Source: CAYFFZ01 sp049976505 | GTDB lineage: Archaea; Thermoproteota; Nitrososphaeria; Conexivisphaerales; UBA164 | Reading direction: 5' to 3' | Assembly (NCBI GenBank): GCA_049976505.1 | Contig: JBMFIC010000024.1 | Coordinates: 1 to 5,564 of the forward strand | Length of the DNA: 5,564 bases | In this document: positions 1 through 5,160 of the stretch, in pieces | Layout: every line of letters begins with the position of its first letter | Position numbering within the stretch: position 1 is the first letter of the stretch | Notes under the pieces: model-generated | The model's input: only the letters and a program-made list of their open reading frames with translations | Told to the model about the DNA's origin: nothing | Database searches by the model: none | Translations under genes and position numbers: made by a program

Positions 1-955
1 AAGGGGAATGCATAGTCCTCTTCAGCGTTGAGTTTACTGTTTCTATAATAGACCTCGTGTGGTACTGCCTGAGCCACTTCTGCGTATCGTATGTGAAGCT
101 GTAGATCATCTCCCTCCACGCATCAGGGCCAGAGTAAGTTATCCCCTTTTTAGGGAATATCCTGGCAACAATCTCTTTATTCCCTATGGCTTCGCAGTTC
201 TCCCTGGATAGATAGCCTGCATCAGCCGTGANNNNNNNNNNCCTGGATAGATACCCTTCAGCCGTGAGCAGCTTAACCATCTCATAAAGATAAACTATCT
301 GCTCCAGGATGGGTTTGAGGTAAACTGTTTCGCTGGAGGCTGGCGTGTGGGTTACTGCAAACGATGAGATGATCTTAAAAGTTGTTCCTGCAGCTATGAC
401 AACCTTTTCAAACTGCTTCTTCTTTCCCTTTCCTCCGAGTATCTCTTCCTTTGCTGATTCCCAGTTCGCCTTGATCGTCGTGCTGAAGCACGTTCCGTCT
501 ATGCCGAACTTATGCTCGAGCATGAACACAGGCTGCTGGGTTATGAAGAAAGCGTCGTTAAGTACAGCCATTACATCGTAGTCGCTGTATGCGTTTTCAA
601 GAGTTTTATAGTTTACAACCTCATCAACGCCGAGGCGGTCCATGACCACGCTTATGTACCCTTCTGTAACCCTGTCAGGCCTTCCCTCGTACTGCTGAGC
701 AAGGATGATTTTAGCTATGCTGTCGGCATGGTATCCTGGCTTCCCTGTAACGTCTTTTCTTAAAAGCCTGTATGAGCGTGAGGATTCATCAACAACCTTT
801 CGTATCAGCTCAAGCACGTCCGGATATTCGTGCTTCTGCGCTTCATCGTACAGCTTCCATTTCGTTTCTTTCTCTTTCCTTTCTCTGTAAGGAAATTCCT
901 TTGACCTGACTCCTGACAGGACTGATTCAAAATCATCGATCAGCCCTGTCGTCCT
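1..955 (-). CDS. DDE transposase of an archaeal insertion sequence (partial, crosses a 10-N gap)
   Basis: This is a cut-and-paste type transposase that would act on its own element's ends. I translated the minus strand by hand: one frame stays open from about 955 to the left window edge, with four codons touching the N run. Three candidate catalytic sites lie in this frame: Asp in FGIDGTCFST (codon 499-497), Asp in TADAGYLSREN (codon 223-221) and Glu in RSIIETVNSTLKR (codon 43-41). The last matches the R..IE....(L/I)KR signature of IS4/IS5-like DDE enzymes. The C-terminus is outside the window. No ATG, GTG or TTG lies in frame near the 5' end, so 955, just after an in-frame TGA at 958-956, is only the outer limit of the frame. 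The upstream DUF2080-like gene overlaps it. That pairing recalls the two-gene archaeal elements grouped with ISA1214, an assignment from memory. It may be inactive, or be expressed by frameshifting. Confidence 0.8.
203..267. repeat. Near-identical sequence on both sides of the N gap
   Basis: Positions 203-231 (29 nt) and 242-267 (26 nt) both begin CCTGGATAGATA and both end CAGCCGTGA. They differ only in the middle, GCCTGCAT against CCCTT, a net difference of one codon. In the transposase frame the copies read TADAGYLSR and TAEGYLSR. The left copy holds the likely second catalytic Asp and the right copy does not. This looks like an uncollapsed overlap of contig ends, perhaps from two diverged IS copies, and not a biological tandem repeat. 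Confidence 0.8.
232..241. other. Assembly gap of ten N inside the transposase gene
   Basis: Ten consecutive N interrupt the transposase. The number looks like a fixed scaffold spacer and not a measured gap length. Sequence on the two sides is nearly the same (203-231 and 242-267), so two contig ends probably overlap and no sequence may be missing. The transposase frame happens to be kept across the gap. Confidence 0.95.
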
Positions 956-1106
956 TCAGCACCACCACATACACCCTCCTGCCTAAATATTTCCTTGAGC
1001 AGCCTATCTTTGCCCCATGCCCGAACTTTGTGACCCTTTCCTCGTAAACAAGCTCAACTTCATCGCTCAGCACAAACTTTCCGCCCTTTACCTCTACCCT
1101 TCTCAT
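933..1106 (-). CDS. DUF2080-like transposon-encoded protein, 57 aa
   Basis: This small gene lies at the 5' end of the left insertion sequence. The predicted protein begins MRRVEVKGGKFVLSDE and has a core reading VTKFGHGAKIGCSRKYLG followed by RRVYVVVLKDD. It resembles the short archaeal DUF2080 'transposon-encoded' family, whose members share a K-G-G-x-h, P/S-(K/R)-(E/K)-(W/Y)-(I/L)-G pattern followed by a V-x-V-x-(L/I) strand. I assign this from memory of the family, without a search. The biochemical role is unknown; the beta-rich fold resembles small DNA-binding antitoxin-like proteins, which is inference. The stop (935-933) lies inside the open frame of the transposase, offset by one base, so the two products may be coupled. 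A second ATG at 1110 is in another frame. Confidence 0.72.
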   Translation of the reverse strand: MRRVEVKGGKFVLSDEVELVYEERVTKFGHGAKIGCSRKYLGRRVYVVVLKDDRADR

Positions 1107-1148
1107 GCATATAATTTATGGATATACCTTTCTCCCTTAACTGTATGT

Positions 1149-1168
1149 GTGGCAGGGCTACCTGCCAC
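1149..1168 (-). terminator. Perfect 8-bp hairpin after the operon, possible terminator
   Basis: GTGGCAGG (1149-1156) and CCTGCCAC (1161-1168) form a perfect, GC-rich 8-bp stem with a 4-base loop. It starts 6 bases past the stop of the MoaD-like gene and lies before the DUF2080-like gene. No T-tract follows on the minus strand, so it is not a typical intrinsic terminator. It could mark the end of the operon transcript, stabilise a 3' end, or belong to the end of the insertion sequence. The hairpin is seen directly; its function is inferred. Confidence 0.5.
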
Positions 1169-1174
1169 CTAACG

Positions 1175-1456
1175 TTAACGCATTAATGCCTTTTCCCAAA
1201 GCCCCCCATCGATGAGAGGAAATATCATTACGGGCTCGTCATCCGACAAACGTTGTTCGATATCGGTCGCCTCTTTGCCGTTAACGTATATTATTATGGG
1301 CTTGTCCATCAAGTAAAAGGAGCGGCCGCGGCTCTCAATATCAATTCCAAGCTTCTTCAGCTCCAAAAGCAGCTCCTTTAACGTGCTGGCGTTTATAAAG
1401 ACCTCGCCCTTGCCTAGGTATTTCTGAATTATGGAATAGCCCCTAACATGCGGCAT
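1175..1456 (-). CDS. MoaD/ThiS-like sulfur-carrier protein with an 8-residue tail after Gly-Gly (93 aa)
   Basis: The product looks like a ubiquitin-fold sulfur carrier. In the molybdopterin pathway MoaD carries sulfur as a C-terminal thiocarboxylate for MoaE. Family features are a central helix with STLKELLLELKKLG, a strand pair IIIYVNGKEA (the usual 'NG' turn), an acidic turn LSDDEPV, and the ending MIFPLIDGG that matches the classic IFPPVSGG of MoaD. The Gly-Gly is residues 84-85 (codons 1207-1202). MoaD normally stops there; this protein continues with LWEKALMR. I chose ATG 1456 because it lies one base after the stop of the [2Fe-2S] gene; an upstream in-frame ATG at 1513 would add 19 basic residues and overlap that gene by 56 bases. 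The position suggests co-expression with the molybdenum enzyme. A role in tRNA thiolation or protein tagging, as for archaeal SAMPs, is also possible. Confidence 0.75.
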   Translation of the reverse strand: MPHVRGYSIIQKYLGKGEVFINASTLKELLLELKKLGIDIESRGRSFYLMDKPIIIYVNGKEATDIEQRLSDDEPVMIFPLIDGGLWEKALMR

Positions 1457-1457
1457 C

Positions 1458-1919
1458 TTACTCTTCGCTCGCCGCCTCTTTAATGGCGAGCATCTGGGCC
1501 GGATATCCGCCACATCTACAGAGGTTGCCGGACATCATGTACCTTATCGTGTCATCGTCTAGATCCCTGCCCTTCCTCTTTATTAGCGCGAAGGCCGTTG
1601 TGACCATGCCCGGAATGCAGTATCCGCACTGCGTAGCGTCGTATTTTATGAACTTCTCCTTGATCCTCCTGCCAGTGTCCGTCTGCATGATTCCAGATAC
1701 TGTGGTCACGCTTTTGCCGCCAACCTGCGGGGCAAGCACAAGACAGGATGTCACGGGTTTGCCATCAAGCAGAACCGTACAGGACCCGCACTCGCCGGTG
1801 CCACATCCCTTCTTCACACCAGTCTCTCCAAGATAGTCATGGAGCAGGTCTGCTAACGTTATGTTCGCAGGCGCTTCTACTTCAACAGGCCTGCCATTCA
1901 GATTGAATGAAATCCTCAC
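1458..1919 (-). CDS. Molybdenum hydroxylase small subunit, 2x[2Fe-2S] (XdhC/CoxS/CutC type), 153 aa
   Basis: This subunit carries electrons from the Mo-pterin site to FAD. All eight cluster ligands are present. The N-terminal plant-ferredoxin-type domain has C39, C44 and C47 in GCGTGECGSC, then C59. The C-terminal helical domain has C98 and C101 in QCGYC, and C134 and C136 in NLCRCGGY. The length is normal for the family. The start is ambiguous: GTG codons stand at 1928, 1925 and 1919. I prefer 1919, because GGGGTG (1931-1926) is a good Shine-Dalgarno sequence six bases upstream and the product then begins MRISFNLNG, the usual N-terminus. With that start the gene begins two bases after the FAD gene's stop; GTG 1925 would give a 4-base overlap. 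The assignment to the family is secure, the substrate is not. Confidence 0.95.
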   Translation of the reverse strand: MRISFNLNGRPVEVEAPANITLADLLHDYLGETGVKKGCGTGECGSCTVLLDGKPVTSCLVLAPQVGGKSVTTVSGIMQTDTGRRIKEKFIKYDATQCGYCIPGMVTTAFALIKRKGRDLDDDTIRYMMSGNLCRCGGYPAQMLAIKEAASEE

Positions 1920-1921
1920 GC

Positions 1922-2791
1922 TCACCACCCCCTTATGCTTCTCAAAAGCCTTGCCGTGAGAACCCTTATGGCTAACTTTCTGTACTGCATGGTTCCCCTC
2001 ACATCGGTTATAGGTCTGGACTCCTCCGAGGCCAGCTCAGCTGCTTTGTTTATGGTCTCATCCAACAGCTGCCTTCCCTCCAGTTCTCGCATTGCTCCCC
2101 TAACGAGCATTGGGGTTGGAGCCACGGCTCCAAGAGCTATGCGGGCGTTCCTTATAATTTCACCGTCAACAGAGCCACCAACCGCAACGCTTACAACCGA
2201 GAGCGTGTTCTGGCTTCTACGCCCTATTCTTTCCCATCTGCATCTGAAGTCTGAACCCTTTCTGCTGAACCTCACCTCCTTTATTATTTCACCCTTATTC
2301 AACACGGTCTTCCTAGATCCCACGAAGAACTCGCTGAGAGCTACTTCCCGTTCGCCATCCCTCCTGGCTATCACCACCCTTGCATCCAGCACGAGGAGCG
2401 GAGGAGCTGAATCCGCCGCGGGAGATGCGTTGGCGAGGTTTCCGCCTATCGTTCCAAGGTTCCTGATCTGCCACGTTCCAACGTTTCTTGCTGACTCGCT
2501 CAGACATGTGTACCGGCCTATAAGCTCGCTATCCGCTAGCTCCTGGAACGTTGTGGTAGCACCAATGACCACGTCCTCCTTCTCCTCCCTTATATAGGAG
2601 AGCCCCAAACCCCCAAGATCTACTAGAAGGCGTGGCTTTAACTTCCCATCTCCTATCAATATTATTATATCTGTTCCTCCTGCTATGGGGTAGGCCCCAT
2701 CCTGTTCCAGAAGTTTTAGCGCCTCATTCAAAGAGCTGGGCCTCGCATAATCGAACTCTGGCATTGGAATAAGGTATTCAAAGGTCCTCAC
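1922..2791 (-). CDS. Molybdenum hydroxylase medium subunit, FAD-binding (CoxM/CutB type), 289 aa
   Basis: This is the flavin subunit, which takes electrons from the iron-sulfur subunit and passes them to an external acceptor. The first FAD-binding motif is PIAGGTD (residues 35-41), followed by IGATTT (76-81). The second is TIGGNLANASPAAD (114-127), the hallmark of the family. The C-terminal part, from about residue 190, fits the CO dehydrogenase flavoprotein C-terminal domain. Only two cysteines are present (C96, C184), so the [4Fe-4S] loop of 4-hydroxybenzoyl-CoA reductase is absent. The start codon is GTG, in a GTGA overlap with the stop of the large-subunit gene; GGTGAT at 2802-2797 is a strong Shine-Dalgarno sequence five bases upstream. 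ATG at 2764 (residue 10, reading MPEFDYARP) also fits a common family N-terminus but has no visible ribosome site. NAD-type acceptor use cannot be judged. Confidence 0.95.
   Translation of the reverse strand: MRTFEYLIPMPEFDYARPSSLNEALKLLEQDGAYPIAGGTDIIILIGDGKLKPRLLVDLGGLGLSYIREEKEDVVIGATTTFQELADSELIGRYTCLSESARNVGTWQIRNLGTIGGNLANASPAADSAPPLLVLDARVVIARRDGEREVALSEFFVGSRKTVLNKGEIIKEVRFSRKGSDFRCRWERIGRRSQNTLSVVSVAVGGSVDGEIIRNARIALGAVAPTPMLVRGAMRELEGRQLLDETINKAAELASEESRPITDVRGTMQYRKLAIRVLTARLLRSIRGW
1926..1931 (-). promoter_or_regulatory. Shine-Dalgarno site GGGGTG for the [2Fe-2S] subunit
   Basis: The minus strand reads AAGGGGGTGGTGAGCGTGAG here. GGGGTG lies six bases before GTG 1919, a normal spacing, but overlaps GTG 1928 itself. 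It therefore favours 1919 as the start over the two GTG codons just upstream. Confidence 0.55.
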
Positions 2792-5064
2792 TGTTCATCA
2801 CCCAGCTTTCCAAGGGCCCGCAGAACCCTTTCTGGGGTTACGGGTATGGATCTTATGGGCCTGCCTATAGCGTCTGCAACTGCGCTTGCAATGACGGCCG
2901 CAACCGGCTCAATAGGAACCTCTCCAAGCCCCTTAGCACCAAAGGGGCCATCTTCGTTATACGTTTCAACGAAGTCCACACAGAACTCCCGAGGCGTGTC
3001 TGCGAAGGTGGGAATCATATAGTCAATGAATGAGTTAACGACGAGCGCTCCTTTCTCATCGAACCTGAGTTCCTCACTTAAAGCGTACCCGAGCCCCTGA
3101 ATCACTCCACCATAAACTTGGCTTGTGGCCAGCTTTCTGTTGAGAACCTTTCCCACGTCCTGAACCGCACAGTATCTGAGAACCTCCACCCTTCCAGTTT
3201 CTGTATCGACTTCAACCTCCGCAATATGCGCTGCAAAAGCGTAGCTCTTCCACGGGACGCCCTGTCCCTTAGCTTCATTCCAGTACTCCCCATAGTTCAT
3301 GTTAAACCATCCCTCGCCGATGACCTTTCTACCGTGAGCACGGAGAGCCTTAGCTATTTCCACTAGCGAATAAAATTCACCGTCTCTTGACCTGACCTTC
3401 TCACCGTCAATGTACAGCTCGTTCGGCCTTTTGCCGTAAATGTCTGAGGCCGCTTTTATGAGCTCGTTCTTGAACTGCAGCGAGGCCTCTAGGAGTGCCC
3501 TCCCTCCCACTATCGTGCTTCTGGAAGCCACCGTTGGACCGCTGTCGTACATAATTCCCGTATCTGGATACACGACCCTTATTACATTTGGTGAGAGGTT
3601 AGTAGCTTTGCTCACTATCTGAACCCATCCTGTATGGATTCCCTGGCCGTACTCAGTTAGAGCGACCTTCACCTCAACACGACCGTCATCAGCCAGCTCC
3701 ACTATGGCGGATCCAACGTCCAGACCAAGTGGACCTATGCTCTGGCCGTGTATAACCATCGCTACACCTACACCCCTGCGCTTCGTGCCCGTATTGTCTG
3801 TACGCCCTCCTAGGCCTCCGAATTTCTGAACCGCCGTGAGAAGGCATTCCCTCGCGCCCACATCAAATGTAAGCCTCTGGCCCCATGACGTATATCCGTT
3901 AGGAGTAACGAGGTTCTTTAGCCTCAGCTCCACCGGATCCATGCCGAGCTCCTTTGCCAGCTCATTCATCTGAACTTCAGCTGCAAAGAGTCCCTGGGGG
4001 TTTCCAAAGCCCCTGAAAGCCCCCGATGGCACCTTGTTCGTATACACTGCATATCCTTCGACGTACACGTTGGGAATATAATAAGGCCCTATGGAGGCAA
4101 AAAGCGCCTGGAAGAGAACTCGTGGTGAAAGCGATGTGTACGCTCCTCCGTCAAGATACACACTCGAGACCAGCGACTGTAGCTTCCCGTCCTTCGTCGC
4201 CCCTATCTTCCTAATAATATAACCGGGATGGCGCTTATGATGCCCTACAAATGACTCCTTCCTGTTGTTCATCAGGAAGCATGGCTTTCCCGTCACGTAG
4301 GCCGCTAGTGCGGCCTGCGCGCAGACCTCATCAGGAGCATCCTCCTTGCCGCCGAAGCCTCCCCCTGTTGGGCTCTGAATGACCCTTACGTTTTTCACGG
4401 CATTTCCTAGGACGAGCCTCACTGCCTTTTCCACCGCGAATGGAACCTGCATACTGCCTATTACTGTCATGTTGTCTTTTTCAGGGATTGCAAGACATGC
4501 CTCAGTTTCCAGGTAGGCATGCTCCTGATGAGGGAACTCATATTTGTCCTCAAGAACCACGTCCGAGGTCTTAAACCCCTCATCTACATTTCCGTTAGAG
4601 ATCCTAAAGCTTGCCTTCAAGTTTCCCTTCTCATATATTCTGACAGTGTTGGGATCGAGGGCCTCTTCAATTGTAAAGATTGGTTTCAGAGGCCTGTATT
4701 CGATTTTAACGAGCTCGGCTCCAGCTTTAGCCCTACGGATGTCTTCTGAGACCGAAAGCGCTACGGGCTCACCGTAATATCTTACCTTGTCGTAAGCAAG
4801 GAGAGGCTGATCTCTGATTAAAAAACCGATAAGCTTTTCACCTGGTATATCGTTAGCGGTTATTATTCTTGCGTATTTTGAGGCCTCAGAAACGTCAATG
4901 CTGAGAATTTCAGCATGAGCGTAGGCTGATCTGACGACTTTTACATAATAGGCGTCCACCTCCACCATGTCACCAACATATCTGATGTTTCCCGCGATCT
5001 TGTCAGATGCATCTATTCTGTCGAGCTCTAATGCTTCTCTGTTTATTGTAACCGAAATCACCAT
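2788..5064 (-). CDS. Molybdenum hydroxylase large subunit, xanthine dehydrogenase family (Mo-pterin binding), 758 aa
   Basis: This catalytic subunit binds the molybdenum-pterin cofactor and inserts water-derived oxygen into a C-H bond. Order of parts: an a/b hammerhead domain (about 20-130, DKIAGNIRYVGDM), the first Mo-pterin domain (about 150-390) and the second (about 410-690). Visible motifs are GGGFGGKE (234-241), AFRGFG (349-354), the EYGQGIHTG loop (Q474) and KGLGE with the likely catalytic base E715. Against bovine xanthine oxidase recalled from memory, R351 and E270 appear to match the substrate-site Arg880 and Glu802. The CO dehydrogenase loop AYRCSFR and the related AYRGAGR loop are absent. 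Length is normal. It is the first gene of the operon, with a TATA box just upstream. Possible substrates are purines, other N-heterocycles or aldehydes; the motifs favour the xanthine dehydrogenase-like branch without proving a substrate. Confidence 0.95.
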   Translation of the reverse strand: MVISVTINREALELDRIDASDKIAGNIRYVGDMVEVDAYYVKVVRSAYAHAEILSIDVSEASKYARIITANDIPGEKLIGFLIRDQPLLAYDKVRYYGEPVALSVSEDIRRAKAGAELVKIEYRPLKPIFTIEEALDPNTVRIYEKGNLKASFRISNGNVDEGFKTSDVVLEDKYEFPHQEHAYLETEACLAIPEKDNMTVIGSMQVPFAVEKAVRLVLGNAVKNVRVIQSPTGGGFGGKEDAPDEVCAQAALAAYVTGKPCFLMNNRKESFVGHHKRHPGYIIRKIGATKDGKLQSLVSSVYLDGGAYTSLSPRVLFQALFASIGPYYIPNVYVEGYAVYTNKVPSGAFRGFGNPQGLFAAEVQMNELAKELGMDPVELRLKNLVTPNGYTSWGQRLTFDVGARECLLTAVQKFGGLGGRTDNTGTKRRGVGVAMVIHGQSIGPLGLDVGSAIVELADDGRVEVKVALTEYGQGIHTGWVQIVSKATNLSPNVIRVVYPDTGIMYDSGPTVASRSTIVGGRALLEASLQFKNELIKAASDIYGKRPNELYIDGEKVRSRDGEFYSLVEIAKALRAHGRKVIGEGWFNMNYGEYWNEAKGQGVPWKSYAFAAHIAEVEVDTETGRVEVLRYCAVQDVGKVLNRKLATSQVYGGVIQGLGYALSEELRFDEKGALVVNSFIDYMIPTFADTPREFCVDFVETYNEDGPFGAKGLGEVPIEPVAAVIASAVADAIGRPIRSIPVTPERVLRALGKLGDEQ
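2797..2802 (-). promoter_or_regulatory. Shine-Dalgarno site GGTGAT for the FAD subunit
   Basis: GGTGAT is fully complementary to the usual archaeal 16S rRNA 3' end and lies five bases before GTG 2791, inside the last codons of the large-subunit gene. It decides for the GTG start over the internal ATG at 2764 and points to translational coupling. Confidence 0.7.
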
Positions 5065-5085
5065 TACATTTTAAAAAATGATTTT

Positions 5086-5100
5086 CTTTTTTATAAACTT
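5086..5100 (-). promoter_or_regulatory. Archaeal TATA-box promoter of the molybdenum hydroxylase operon
   Basis: On the minus strand AAGTTTATAAAAAAG contains TTTATAAA at 5097-5090, a near-ideal archaeal box A, with a purine-containing stretch before it where a TFB element would sit. The box centre is about 29 bases before ATG 5064. With a start of transcription 25-27 bases downstream of the box centre, the mRNA leader would be only a few bases long. No Shine-Dalgarno sequence precedes the ATG, which agrees with leaderless translation. The first gene thus differs from the internal genes, which have ribosome sites. Confidence 0.7.
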
Positions 5101-5145
5101 TATTTCAACTCCAGTGGATGCTGGTCTGTAGCACCAAGACACATA

Positions 5146-5160
5146 TGTCACCCCTGTCAC
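5146..5160. repeat. Paired TGTCAC repeats, possible insertion-sequence end
   Basis: TGTCAC occurs at 5146-5151 and 5155-5160, separated by CCC. The second copy overlaps the transposase stop codon (5159-5157). A TG-starting repeat right at the 3' end of a transposase gene suggests the terminal repeat of that element, with chromosome beginning near 5145. The partner end is outside the window, so this is only a suggestion. Confidence 0.3.

Noticed and set aside
345..890. Three overlapping small plus-strand frames
   Set aside because: They lie opposite the minus-strand transposase, which has recognisable DDE sites; no ribosome site or family match.
800..936. Short minus-strand frame starting at ATG 936 (ATGA overlap with the DUF2080-like stop)
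   Set aside because: The overlap looks attractive as a start, but this frame closes after about 45 codons and is not the transposase frame.
1457..1513. Longer form of the MoaD-like protein from ATG 1513
   Set aside because: It adds a basic, non-family N-terminus and overlaps the [2Fe-2S] gene by 56 bases; ATG 1456 sits right after that gene's stop.
1483..1836. Plus-strand open frame of 117 codons
   Set aside because: Antisense to the [2Fe-2S] subunit gene with all eight cluster cysteines; a shadow frame.
1935..2597. Plus-strand open frame of 220 codons
   Set aside because: It lies wholly antisense to the FAD subunit gene, whose motifs are clear; the protein resembles no family I know and is low in complexity.
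1922..2791. FAD subunit of 4-hydroxybenzoyl-CoA reductase
   Set aside because: That beta subunit has a cysteine-rich loop for a [4Fe-4S] cluster; this protein has only two separated cysteines.
2788..5064. Large subunit as aerobic CO dehydrogenase (CoxL)
   Set aside because: The form I loop AYRCSFR and the form II loop AYRGAGR are absent; the sequence reads AFRGFGNPQ.
5110..5135. Weak inverted repeat GGTGCT/AGCATCC after the right transposase
   Set aside because: The pairing is interrupted by an internal loop and there is no T-tract, so it is too weak to call a terminator.
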